DNA from: Metallyticus violacea
Lineage: Eukaryota; Arthropoda; Insecta; Mantodea; Metallyticidae
Length of the DNA stretch: 64,000 nt
Direction of reading: 5' to 3'
Assembly (NCBI GenBank): GCA_030762175.1
Contig: CM060846.1
Coordinates: 179,863,041-179,927,040, forward strand
The position numbers and the translations under genes are program-made. A model generated the notes under the pieces. The model was not told the origin of the DNA, did not search any database, and worked only from the letters and a program-made list of their open reading frames with translations. This document shows positions 24,514-36,431 of this stretch, piece after piece. Within the stretch, counting starts at the first letter, position 1, and every line of letters begins with the position of its first letter.

Positions 24514-25730
24514 AATATACTGCTCAAAATATTAAAAAGGAACACTTGTTTATATCAAATCCCCAAAATAAATATTAATACAATTACAATTATGACAGTT
24601 TATAATTATAGATTGATGAATTGTGTAAAATTAGAATAGGCATTCTAACAAACATTTGTTTCACGGAATAGAAATACGGACAAATTGTTGATTGATACAG
24701 TAAACAAAGTGGATATTCAAGATTGCATTGTTTACTTGATTATTTTAACACTCAATATCGACTGCCCTCCATGATTTGTGATGACTTCATAACACCTATG
24801 TTGCTTTCCTCGCACCAGCCTCCTAATAAAGACTTGTGGGATTCTCTCCTATTCTTCACTGAGTCAGTACCTTTGTGAGTTCTCCCAGGTTCTGTGGCAC
24901 AGCATGAAGCTGTTTTACCAGTTTATCCCATAGATGCTCAATCGGATTGAGGTCAGAGCTGCATGCAGGACCTAATTTGGCGACATCTTTGGTGCTCCGT
25001 GGTGCTCTATCAGATTTAGCATTATCACAAATTAGAAGAAATTTAGGGTTAATACCATAAGCGTAGAGTACGCTATGTTGAAGGATGGTGTCATTAATGA
25101 AACATCATCTGTGGGACAACAACAGTCTCTGTACGAGACTCATAGTAATGCCAGCCCAAACCATAATCAAACCGCCTCCAAATCCGCCATGTTCAATAAT
25201 GGTGGCTGGAGCAAGAAGTTCACAGAACCTCTTTATACACATATCCATCATCTTCATATATGTATATGGCCATTACAACCCTTCAAACGAAATCTTGACT
25301 CACCTGTGAAGAGAACTGCCTTCCATTGGCGTAACTGCCAGTTGAAATGATTTTGAGGAAAACTAAGCTGGACTTCCTTGTGCCGACATGTCAAGCGAGG
25401 GGGCTTGAAAGTGGATTCTAGATCTCAACCCTGTATTTCTCAATCTGTTTCTTACAATCGGATCAGAAATCATCACTCCAGTTGTTGTTCTTACATCATA
25501 TTGTAGATCTGTGGCTGTAGATTTGCCTCTACGCAAAGCTGATAGGACAAGATATTATTCTGTACCGCTGTTGTTTTCCTCTTATGCCCTTGTATCCACC
25601 TATCTCTACATATCGCCTCAAACCCCTATGGATGACAGCTGATAGGCAGAATTCTGAAGACAAAGCGAGTGGAATCGCCTCTTCATTTCACGAAACTGAA
25701 ACGACAGATGATTCATTGCTGTATGCTAGC
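24514..25730 (-). pseudogene. Tc1-like DD34E transposase relic with left terminal repeat
   Basis: Read on the minus strand from about 25,600 to 24,770, blocks of a Tc1-like transposase appear in order. A helix-turn-helix end is at about 25,460 ('SDPIVRNRLRNTGLRSR'). Next are 'WQLRQWKAVLFTGESRFRL', where the first catalytic aspartate of TDESRF is glycine, and 'CNGHIHI'. Then come 'LLICDNAKSD' with the second aspartate retained, and 'SDLNPIEHLWDKL' with the catalytic glutamate region retained, near 24,930-24,970. Several frameshifts and stops separate the blocks. At 24,518 'ctgctcaaaatattaaaaag' next to a TA resembles the terminal inverted repeat of this group; the opposite terminal repeat is missing. 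Family members are about 340 residues in elements of 1.2-1.7 kb, which fits the span. It lies in the centre of the large inverted repeat, so it probably inserted there later. Confidence 0.82.
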
Positions 25731-26280
25731 CTCAGAGAACACAAAATAAACTTTTCCTACCACAGATTGCTGTTAAAAAAGGATTTCAAAAAAAATAAGT
25801 CAAAGACCGCTGACTATGATTTCAGTTCATGAAACTTTACTAATTTATTCAGGGAATAAAATAACAAATCCTAGATAATATTTATTCTACTTTTAAACAA
25901 TACTTTAAAATATAACATCTGACTGTTACAAATTACATCGAGTCAGTACTAATTTTGGGGCTTTGTTTTAAGCATGTGCTCCTCTATTAGATTTCTAAAT
26001 AATTGTTTAATTTTACTTCTTAATTAGAAGCATATTTGTGTAATTTCTCACATTTTAGTAACATCCCTACAAATAGAAAGAAGAAAACATTAGAACTTAA
26101 TCTTTAAAATCTTCATTGAGAAACGTGTCATGAAGGATGATACAAAGGCATCTCAAAATTTGAAGTGGGAAAGTTCTGCCCATTGAAATAGGGGCTACGT
26201 CGCGTGGCAATGTTCCTACCGCGCGTAGCCCTGTGTCGGTACTGTGTTGCCAGGTGCTGGTACTGTCAATATTAACGTAG
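25731..26280. other. Central spacer of the inverted repeat, right part
   Basis: No gene seen. A GC-richer patch at 26,190-26,270 ('ctacgtcgcgtggcaatg') is unassigned. Confidence 0.4.
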
Positions 26281-26289
26281 TAATATTAG

Positions 26290-26480
26290 TACCGAGAAAT
26301 TAAACTAAAATTTGGAAATAATATTTTTGAATTACCATAAAAGAGATGAGGTAGAGGAGTGTTGATTACGAATGCTTAACTGCTACTGAGGAAAATGAAT
26401 GTATGGAAGCAGTAAAGAGTAACACGTAAAGTCATGTGACTGCTGGAAATAAGCTGTGTTGCATAGCTCAAACAGTGAAA
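26290..26480 (+). repeat. Plus-oriented copy of the inverted-repeat core motif
   Basis: 'gatgaggtagaggagtgttg', 'acgaatgcttaactgctact', 'agtaacacgtaaagtcatgt' and 'gactgctggaaataagctgt' repeat, in order, the sequence at 23,020-23,130 ('gcgaggtagaggttattaaa', 'tgaatgcttacgaactactg', 'gattaacacggaaagttgcg') and the motif at 21,248. It is a third plus-strand copy lying inside the right half of the structure. Confidence 0.75.
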
Positions 26481-26679
26481 TATTTAAACTTTACAAAAAT
26501 TATTACATTGCAAAAAAAAAATAATAATAATAATTTTCGCCTTTTTCACGAATGTGAGTGTACCTTGAGTATAGATAATTTCCAGGAGTCACGTGTCTTT
26601 AGGTGCTACAATTTTTTTTCATCATATATATTAACTTTTATTTCTACCATTACGTATTTTGATCTTTCATTGTTTGAGT

Positions 26680-29172
26680 TATGCAACATAACTTATTTCC
26701 AGCAATCACGTATATAGTGGTTCGATATCATGTAGTCCTACAGTGCTGTACAAATCCTACAAAGTATCCTTGTATTACTTTATAGGTTCAGACTTGCTTT
26801 TTCCTGAAAAGCCGTGTGATTTTACATGATCTAGAGGTTATATGTAGTAAACCTAAAGGTGACCTACTCTAATTTCGCAGGTTGAGACTCCTTCTCTTTG
26901 GTAGCTCGAGTTTTCACCGCTTGGATTATGTAACACAGCTTATTTTCTGGAATCACGTGATTTTCCGTGTTACCGTTTACTGGTTGCATGTATTACCTTT
27001 ACTCAGTAGCTAGTAGTAGACATTCGTATTCAGTATACCTCTATGTCAACTCAAATACGGTAAGTCAAAAATATAATTTTCTACTTTTAATTTAAATATT
27101 TGCCGCTATCTCCCCCATGCTAATATTGATTGTTTATAAATGTGTGGTGTCATTTGTTCTTAAGACTGTTTACAGTAAACGCTTGTTCAAGGTTGTTTAT
27201 CATGGATAGACTTTTGACGCCATATGACGTTGAAAGTTTCTATTTTTCCCATCAAACAGTTCACACTTTCACGCATTGGGAGACCGTGGCCGATGGTGGC
27301 TGAGGTCGTTAAGCCGTGTACTTGTGAGCGGGAGGTTTGGGGGTTGATTCCCGCCAGGACCGTACTCCCTGACTGAGGATTTATCCGGGTTTTCCTCAGT
27401 CCTCATAAATGGCAAATGCCGGGAGAGTACCTGGGACTCTTCCTTCCTTAAAAAATTCTTTCTCAAGTTTATCATTTCATCTCTTGTATCATCAGCGTCT
27501 ACCACCGGTGATGCCTCAGTAGTTAAAAGGGTCGTTAAACACTGTTGAAAAAAAACGGTTTGGTTATGCAACTAAACATATAATCTGCAATCACGTAACC
27601 ATCAGTGTTACTGTTTGCTGCTTGCATAATTATTTTATTAGGCAGATGGTAGACATTATTTTATTGAATGTTCCCCTACGTCATCTCAACTACGGTAAGT
27701 CATATTATTATTTGAAAATTATAGTTTATGTTTTTGCCACTATCAAGGTCATTCTAATATGTTTGTTTATACATTTATATTAACATAGAATAATTATTTT
27801 TTCAGCCTAGAAAATTATTTCCCCCGCCATGAGGTTATGTATATATCTTAGTTCCAATTTTAGCCAACAATAAATATAATTTTTGTTTCATAAATTAAAT
27901 TAACGGTTAACTATAAATTTGTATGTTTCATAACTAAATTTTTGAATCTATAAACTTTTTAAATATATTTTTATAAAGTAAATTACGAAATATTTTCACA
28001 GCTTAGCATTTTGCTTACAGCGTAATACCTTTTAATGTTACAACAAACCTAATTATTATTCTTGAAATATTAAAATTTGAAAAATATTTTAAATGTCAAT
28101 GTTATTTTTAATAAAATTAAATAAAGTGTTAATATTTTTCAACATTTACAACGTGTATTTTTTCCACCACCAACTTGTTTCTATATTTTAGAATCAATTT
28201 TAGCCACGGCCTTTCCGTCATCAGCATTGTGAACCGTTTTATTTTTTAACATAAGTGCAGTTATATTTAGTTTACAATTTTCCCGCCAAGTCTTTCCCCA
28301 TTCTCTTCCTACCGGACATTTCACTTTAATCCAATTCATTTTTAGTTGCTAATTTTGGCAGCACGTCTATCCCATACTCACCACAAATTTCATTTCTAGT
28401 GTTCTCACCATCTTTGAACTATGTTAATCACAGTTTTGCAAGCATGTTCTTCCCTCCCCCGCAGCTCACAACTTCTCATAATCCAACTCATTTTTAGTTG
28501 ATAGTTTGAATGCCAAATCTTGTATACATAACCTTAATCCCCAACCGTCCTCCATTTTAGTTCCAGTTTTCAACACTATTTTGAATAATTAGTACCTTTA
28601 ATCACTATGAAAGTATATTTATATATTAATTCAATAAATGGTCCCATATAATTCGGCTGGACTATCAGTAATCCTATCACCAAATGACACTTTCCCCCCA
28701 TTTGGTTACATCTCCTGGAGGGGAGGATTAATATCGACACTAGCAGCACCATCTTAGGTAAATGCCACAGTACCACTGTCATTTCTATCCACGAATCATA
28801 ATCATATTATTTACAACAACCACTTTCTATCGTACCTTTTTCTGCATGCAAATCATTACTTGTTTCGCGGTAGTCAAAATCAGCACCTCTCCACGTCACC
28901 TTAAAAATTGTAAGTCAAGACCTGAAATATTTTAAGTCAAATTTTGCAATTATCATGCAATTCCAATTTTTATCACCCCCCCATTTTTGTACTACAATAT
29001 CCACCACTAAGTATAAATGTATGTAATTCTGATATTAAACAAAAAAAGTATTTCGTTTGAAGCAATCTTTGTTGCATGTTGTCTCCCTCTTGACAGACGG
29101 ATTAGTGGATTAGCATAGGATTAACGGATGATAGCCTCTTAAATTATACCCGGATTAAGAATAGGTAATCCA
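26680..29172 (-). repeat. Right arm of the large diverged inverted repeat
   Basis: Reverse-complement counterpart of the left arm. Reading down the minus strand it opens with 'cttaatccgggtataattt' (29,159) and carries the same ordered blocks: 'agacaacatgcaacaaagat', 'cctaagatggtgctgctagt', 'gataggattactgatagtcc', 'cggttcacaatgctgatgac', 'attgttggctaaaattggaa'. It then holds two copies of the 'taaacaatcaatatt...' to '...gtgactgctggaaataag' segment (27,565-27,790 and 26,900-27,150). A SINE-A sits between these at about 27.29-27.55 kb. There is no coding potential. Confidence 0.8.
27286..27556 (+). mobile_element. SINE-A inserted in the right arm of the inverted repeat
   Basis: Head 'gatggtggctgaggtcgtta', B-box region 'gggggttgattcccgcc', body 'tccctgactgaggatttatc' and 'cctcataaatggcaaatgcc', tail 'gggtcgttaaacactgttga' followed by an A-run. 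It interrupts the repeat arm and is therefore younger than the arm. Confidence 0.9.
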
Positions 29173-29189
29173 CAAAATGTTACTTACAC

Positions 29190-29975
29190 CGGAATATAAT
29201 TCTTTGATGTTTAAATAATCTATTTGCATAATTGAGAAAAGGATGGAATCCAGTACAGGAATCAAATTACATATTTCTAGAAAAAGTTTATTAAATCAAG
29301 GGAACTGAAATTATCTATTGGGTTAAAGCAGACACAATCGTAGGGTTTCTTATTAATCTCATTTTCAAAATTATAGCCAGAAACGCCCTAATTTCATGAA
29401 TTGTGGTCAAGATCCATCAAGTTCAGGTTCTTGATGCTGAACTGGGTGACAGCATATGTGCACCTAGCCCCTGTTCAGCAAACCTGTTAGTTTCTGTCAC
29501 AGTATGATTTAACAGCGACAAAGAGGACAATTAAATGAAATAGAATATGGAAGGGAATCAGATGGAGAAACATGTTTACATCAGGGAGTTCCATAAAGGA
29601 GACAAAAGATTCAGGATTGTGAACCGTTTCATTATAAAATACAGCTGTGAAATGTTCTACAGAGTCAAGGTTGTCATCATCATTATTATCAATATTTTAT
29701 TAATTGGCTACATTAGTATACCTTTTAGTGTTGAACGCCTCTTCTTTACATGCGGAAAACCAGGGGACGCTCCCGGTATAGCTCCTTTACTGTCATCAGA
29801 ACTGAACGTACCACTCTCACTGTCAGATATCAAATGATCAGCACTAACAATACACTTATTAAAATACACCTATGCCTGCCTTAAAACCATCACGGAAACG
29901 ACTTGCCATTTTCACTCCTCAAAACATCACTACGATACAAGAACTAATAGTGTCACATTCAAACACCCTTGTGAA
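29190..29975. other. Anonymous stretch
   Basis: The 96-codon open frame at 29,547-29,837 has no recognisable domain and no exon signals I trust. Otherwise nothing. Confidence 0.45.
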
Positions 29976-29981
29976 TGAATA

Positions 29982-30034
29982 AATCTTGTTTAACGCCCGT
30001 TTTTGCTACAGAGGCACCACAGGCGAAAACACCT
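29982..30034 (-). mobile_element. SINE-A, 3'-end fragment
   Basis: 'gtttaacgcccgtttttgct' and 'acagaggcaccacaggcg' match the last 50 bp of SINE-A in reverse orientation. The rest of the element is absent, as in 5'-truncated retrotransposition. Confidence 0.85.
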
Positions 30035-33000
30035 TGTGAAAGCCTGAAATCTCCCATAACAATACCCAGTGAAGCACAAAAATAATTTTATCATAGGATT
30101 TTAAGCCGATCGATGGGATCGGCGTTGTCAAGCTTGTGCTGGATTTAAAGAAGGCGTCCAGATCGATTCAATGACATTCATAGAATTAAAGTGAAATAAT
30201 ATAACATGTATCTATACGAGGACCTCAAGCATGTGCCCTTTAGGCAGGTTTAGATAGTTATTAAATCAGATGCTGCATTACTCAAACCCTTATTATGTTA
30301 TTTGGATTGGTTATTCGCTTTAATTCTGAGACACCTGGTGAATTAATTAAGATTTTAGTAAGAAAATAATATTGCTTAGCTGCTACTATCAGTGCTGCAT
30401 ATATTTCGTACACGGCGTATAGCAGCGCACTAGCCGAGAGCTCTTTGAGCTTTCGGCGATGAATGGAAAACCCTTTCTTTATGTATAATAATATCTCATA
30501 TATTAAGGCAAATATGTTTTACATTTGACCAATAATCATGGAATTCTTAAAAGCTGGTTGCTTTAAAAATATATTACCTTAGAAACAACACCTTGTAAAT
30601 TGGCTTCAATATTATGGTATATATATTAATTATATCCATCATATTATTGAAGTATGTACATTTCTAAACGCGTATCAACAGATTGTAGCATGAACACTAC
30701 ATATTAGGATTCATTTCTGTAGAGTAGATGAAAATCGATAATAGCTTACTTAAATGGACAGTATGGTAAAATAAATAACATAACGGGTAACTATTGTTAA
30801 ATACTATATTATTTTCCTCCATTTCACTCAAATACCGGAAGCAATTTATTTATGTGTTGAGATAATAGTAAAAATATACAGGTCATTAGTAGCACTATCC
30901 TGTTTCTTCTTCCCAATTATTAATTTCTTATACCTCAACTAAACCTCTTCTATATTTAGACCGTTTTATTTTCATTTACTAGCAATTTGCTCTGGCCAAA
31001 AAACAAACAAACAATCAAAACCATTTCTTAGTATACTATCACAGAGTATTTTTTTTGAAACTGTGCGTTCCCTGACACAAGTAATGCTGTAAATGAACAG
31101 TTTTTCTTCTGAACTCTGAGCTTCACAAGATTCTCCCTAGAACGTGATCATCAAGTTACTTAAAATGAATGATTTGTGAGGTGTAAAGCTTGAACATTAT
31201 TTATTTGATAAAAACTTATCTGTAACCCATTCTTCATAACATAAATTAAAATCAGGGAAGAAGAAGAAGAATGTAAAAAGATTGCGTAATATTCAAAGGA
31301 AACGACATGTTTGGTATCACTGATACAAGCAATTATACCAAGAATATAAATTCTTTTCTTCTGGTGACATTGTAAAGTTCCAATATTATTTTTTTTTATA
31401 AACGCTGTTAATATATAATTAACATTCTGCACACTTGTGGAAAAATATTCTTAAATTTAAAATCTATACTAACAGACATTCGGAAAAATATTTCAAACTG
31501 GATGGGTTATTCATAAACCTGAACATATGTTTCATGTAAAATGAACTTCAAAAATTGTGGCATTCGATGTACAATATCTGAAGCAGTACAATTCATGGCG
31601 TGGTATACCATTATTTTAACCCTTAAATACTAGGAATTCTACTTTCGCCGTGGTTAGATTGTAAGTCTGCAAACTGGACTATTTCATTTCATGTAATGCT
31701 CCCGTCTTCTCAGTCCTATGCATGCTGGTAGTTGAAGGTGGTTTCATTGTTACTGATTCAGTGTTCATTTTTACTGATTCTCTGTTCATTGTTGCTTTCT
31801 GGGTGACTTTCCACCCCTTGTAGCTGTAGTGTAATTTTTCCTGACTAGAGCCCTAGTAAGTGGTATTACATACAGGATAATTATATTATTATGCTTCACA
31901 AATAAGGAAATATTTAAACAATCATTTAAAGAACCTTCATAAATCACTAGTAAATCAAACTATCAAATGAAATTACAAAATACTTCCATGTCTACATAAT
32001 TATTTAAGTAAAAAGGGCAAAATTAATTATGTATAGTCAACCAAGCATTCAAAAGGATAAAAAAATAGTATTATTGTAAAATGAAGATAGGGCCTAAATG
32101 TCAAGCTAAGAACATGTTTTTCTCAAATATGTTTAAAGTGACATCTGTTTTATTTTAAACAATCTGTTTCATCACATTGTGGACTGTCTAGTGATATAAT
32201 TATTAAGGTGAGCAAAAGCTGTACCCTTGATATATCTCTTTTAGAATTAAAAGCTCAGCATGCTTTGCTAAACTATCGGTGGTACAAGGCAAGATAATTC
32301 ATTGCTTTTTTTTTCCCATGGAGTTCCTTTTCCATTCCTATTTACTAATGTTTTATGGGTCTCCAAATATTTTGGTTCTCATAAACTGCTGCAGATTTGA
32401 TGATAAACCAACACGGGATCAAAGAAAACATAAATACTTTCATAAATACTAGGAGTATTTAGAAGCAGCTTTTTATACATGATAGTAATTAGTAACCCAA
32501 AAAGCTGAATATACACTTAAACGAGCAATATTTGCAAATTTCAGATGCAAATACCAAAAAAACCTGAAAAGCATGAACTGAAGCTAGTAAACATGTGGGA
32601 AGCAAACTCAAAATATCTAGTCTCAAATATGTTATTTATAGCCAAGGAAACAAATACATGAGGGGAGCTTTTAGCCAAATATTTAGTAAGGAAAACCAGA
32701 GAGAAAAATTTAATATAGCAGTTGACAACCAGTTTACTTCATATTCTTTGTTATTTTCAATGAAAAAGTTTGATACAACAATGGTTCGAACGCTCTTACA
32801 AATAAATCAAAAGTACATAATCATTTCCTACCGAAATCAATGCACCTTGTTAACATATCAATTGTTCTATATGATTCTCACAACAAATTACTAACAAATG
32901 GTTTAATGTAAAGAACTGGTAATGGGGGTACGGAAGGAATGCAATTCCATAAATTCAGGGTAAGCAAGCGGGGAAATTTAAACGTTTATTAACAGTAGTA

Positions 33001-34979
33001 GTAAGTTTACATGGACAGGGAACATGGAAAGATAAATTGGCTACTTTTATTTTAATACGTTTACTTGTTTGTTTGTGTATAAAATTTAAAGGAATAAATA
33101 ACTGTCAAGGAAAGAAATGTAGTTGAATGTGTTTATTTGGAAAAGGAGGGAGGTTCATTATTGCATGAAATGTAATTTAATGTTGCCTTTGATTGTATAA
33201 ACTATTTATAGTACTGTGCTCTTTGGTTGGATCGGAGCCTGGTACCCTGGATATTCCAGTAGGTAGCTGCTGATGAACCGAGAACTGGGGGGCTGAGGAA
33301 ATCAAATTGGAATACAATGGAGTTAGTGTCTTCTGGAATTACCACAGGCACTGATCGTATTAAATATATTTCATTTTTTATTTATTTGTGTTCATTTTGT
33401 TAAAAAGTTTTGCATGTTGATGTAAGAGAAATAAAATTTAATTCATAAATTCTACAAATGGTTTTCTAGAGCCCAAAGAGAGTAAAAGTAGTTCTTGTTT
33501 CAACAGTGCACCATGTACGTACTCTTTTGTCAAGTGATAAACTTGAAGTCAATGGTACTGAAGGTGATGTAGGTTGCGTTGACCCAAAGTAAAACAATTG
33601 TTCTAAGGTAGATGCGGTAGAATAAGGCATTTGGCTGTATTTTATGGCCCTCTCAACGCAGTAGCATCTTATTTTTCTTTGCTACGCAGCAAAAAGAAAC
33701 AATACTCCAATGCGCTTAACGTATTTTCAGAATCTTGGTTTTCAACTAGCAACACCATTCATGCAGCAACACATGGTGATAAAATCACTATAGAGTAGTC
33801 TTAGATAAATAAAAATGGAAGCTATTGTGAATGGGTCTAGCGGTGTGCCTAAGTCACCAAATAGAAACAGACTCCTAACCAAAACAGGGAAGAAAGAAAA
33901 CTTGCAAGAAGTTTTCGGTGAACTCTTTCTCTTGCTCAGTCCTTATCTGTATAGACATCACAACATTGTGAAATCTCTGATCGTTAGATGAACTGAATAA
34001 TTATAGGAAAACTAAAAAAAAATTGTGCTCACATTTCCTGTGATATTCCGAAAATGTTTATGGAATAAAATATATATTACTTCCAAGCATCCTCCTCCAA
34101 CATTGATTGGGTGATCGATACAATGATCACTGTATCTAGGCATTTAAAAATTAACAAATATGATTTTCCAATACTTTCCATGGCAAGTAGCATATGCGCA
34201 TTGTATATGTAGAGAAAATGTAATAATTCATGACATTTATAATTAATTCCTTGACAGTTTCTATTGAATTTTTTTATTTCAGTTCTAGCTATGACAGAAA
34301 TTGTTATTTTGTTAAGGTGGAAGTGTTTGGATCAATGACTGGATTAGCAGTTGTAAAAAGGAGAATAAGGAATTTAATTTACTTACCTATACAAGCAGTG
34401 GTGCACTTTCTGCAGTTGCATTTGCATTTAAGTTGTTATGTGTTTGGTAAACGCCGAAGAAGTAGCAGAAGCATAAGTGGATGGAAATATTTTTGGCTGA
34501 GACGATGAACTAATGTTGATTTGTGACACAGGCAAACTTGGAAATGATTGCTAATTTTGAATAAAGACTGAAATGCTGAATGTTATTGAAGGCTAATGGT
34601 TTATTTGTTTATAAAAATTGTTTGCTTATTGCAATAGCTTATCAACGGGACAATTCTACAGTGTGCTAAACTTTGCTGATAACACTTACTGAACGTAACA
34701 TGGTAAATTTTGTGTCTCATTTAGGAATTACAGCTGTTACACTTTACACAACCAGGTTATTTGTGGCATTTATTTCTAGGGTGGCCATATTCTTGACAAT
34801 TTGGGCTTTGTATAGCGGTTTTCCAAGGTTTTGGAGCCCCTACCTTGAACACTGTACAGTATAATCTGTTTATATCATAAATGTTTTTATTGATGCGCTT
34901 TGTTTACCATAAAAGAAATAAATAATTACAATTAGGGAGATTCAAGTGATGGAAACACTTTGTATGGATTCGTAACCGA
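30035..34979. other. Five kb of anonymous AT-rich DNA
   Basis: No recognised gene, domain or SINE. Open frames at 31,160-31,432, 32,595-32,894 and 34,230-34,508 show no family resemblance. The last begins near a splice-acceptor-like 'gaatttttttatttcag' and has an Arg/Ser-rich end, but I would not call it. A small tandem repeat at 31,743-31,800 is listed separately. Confidence 0.45.
31743..31802. repeat. 21-bp tandem repeat, about 2.7 units
   Basis: Units 'ttcattgttactgattcagt', 'ttcatttttactgattctct' and the partial 'ttcattgttgctttctgg' follow each other with a 21-bp period. Confidence 0.85.
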
Positions 34980-34980
34980 G

Positions 34981-35276
34981 AGTCGGTCATGCTGATGTAG
35001 TGGTAACCACACTTGCCTCCTAAACTGAAGATCGCGGGTTAGATCCCGGCCACGACCGATGGCTTTTTTCGGGCGTAAAATTCCTAAGTATGGCTTCCTT
35101 CGGAAGGGAAGTAAAGCCGTTGATCCCGTGTCGCACATTTACAGCACGATAAAGAGCCTCAAACCTAAAAAAGTGGCCTCTGATCAAAATTTGTCGGCCG
35201 TTTCACGCCCTCATTTGAATGGGACGCTGATCACCTGAGATGTTAAAGATCGTCCGTAAATAAACCAAATCAAAAA
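34981..35276 (+). mobile_element. SINE-B, near full length
   Basis: Head first: 'gatgtagtggtaaccacact' (A-box region), 'gatcgcgggttagatcccgg' (B box), then 'cgaccgatggcttttttcgg', 'cttccttcggaagggaagta', 'tttgtcggccgtttcacgcc', 'gggacgctgatcacctgaga', and the end 'gatcgtccgtaaataaacc'. This is the clearest head-to-tail copy of the family on the plus strand. Confidence 0.92.
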
Positions 35277-35929
35277 CCGTAGCCGAGTAATCACATTTTT
35301 TCGATTACAGTATCTGTATCATTTGTAGCATATAAACTACAAATGACCTTGAAAGCATCACTCTTGCTTTAATTCATAGCTTTTGATAGAACTGGAACTA
35401 TATTTAATTGGTTCAAACGCTTAGGATAGTAAGAGCTTTTAAAACAGCATTGACATCCGATATATTACTTACATAAATTGATGAAAGTTTGGATGCTGTT
35501 TTCAGCTAACATTTTGTTTTCAGATTCATGGGATAGATTTCTAAAGGCCCAAATGGATTCTTATTTTCAAAAAGGTGAAGAATTAACCATTTTACCTTTG
35601 TTTATAGTGTTGGAATCAAGTTCCTTCATAATACAGTAGGATGCGATTGTTGGCTGTTTTTTGTTTTTGCAATACGGTTATGCATAAGTAGAAACTGTTG
35701 ACTACAATTTCACAAGATTTTGTGCTATAGATATGTAAATCTTCTGCAAAAGATATACTCGCAAAATTGAGGTGCTTATATTATAAGCTGAATATTCACA
35801 GAGAAATCTATTTATGCATGTACAAAAGAAGATAAACAAAAGTGCTTTTCAAAACCTTAAATGTTCAACGGTTTACTATGATCATACACACTCCGCTATA
35901 TGATCATATTTCTCTTTAATATCAAATAT
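35277..35929. other. Anonymous AT-rich stretch
   Basis: No feature recognised. Confidence 0.5.
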
Positions 35930-35988
35930 TGGCGCTAATGAACGTAAAGGTTTTGGGACCATAAACAATAATAATCAACATCAACGCC
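35930..35988 (+). mobile_element. 5'-truncated tail of a sister I-group LINE
   Basis: 'ggcgctaatgaacgtaaagg', 'ttttgggaccataaacaata' and 'ataatcaacatcaac' align with the last 60 bp of the LINE at 37.7-43.7 kb ('ggcgctaatgaccatagaag', 'ttttgcgcccttaagcaata', 'atcatcatcatcat'). Only the 3' tip was copied, as often happens in target-primed reverse transcription. The (ATC)n tail has already decayed. Confidence 0.78.
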
Positions 35989-36119
35989 AAGTGGATGAAA
36001 CAAAACGGTTCTTTCCGCAACTTTTTTCTTCTTTTCTATGTATTCATAAATACTATCGCCCTCATTGTGTGTGTGTTCTATAAGAACATACCGGGTATAC
36101 ACAATATATCCTCACCACT

Positions 36120-36248
36120 CATATGACGAGTTTTGAGGCTCAAACAAGGCCGGCTCCAGTCCCTAGTCACGATAGCTTGCCCTTCAGCCTGTACTTGAAC
36201 TTCCAAGCAGTCCGCAGTATACATTTGTTCGCGAGAATGGCGAGATAA
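36120..36248 (-). other. Possible second exon of an unidentified minus-strand gene
   Basis: On the minus strand, after an acceptor-like 'ttataaaaatcag' (exon start about 36,248), two frames are open. In one, the frame joining exon 1 in phase reads about 20 residues ('SPFSRTNVYCGLLGSS') to a stop. In another, about 40 residues ('MYTADCLEVQVQAEGQAI') run to a donor-like GTGAGG near 36,120. The patch is GC-richer than its surroundings. There is no homology I can name; this is weak. Confidence 0.15.
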
Positions 36249-36431
36249 CTGATTTTTATAACTTATAACTTATATTTGTGTAAATATTATTACAAATAGA
36301 AATCAGCTTGTCGCTTTCGCAAGGAGTTTATTCTCAAGTGCCCTAGCAAATTTCACCTTTCAAAAATGCAGTTCACTATCATGTCAATGAATTTAATATT
36401 ACTGTTTCACTGCAAAACAAGAAACACTCAC

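Noticed and set aside
29547..29837. 96-codon open frame
   Set aside because: No recognisable domain; composition changes abruptly along it.
34230..34508. 92-codon frame after a 'ttttatttcag' acceptor-like site
   Set aside because: No domain, and the AT-rich half has biased composition. The Arg/Ser-rich end alone is not enough to call an exon.
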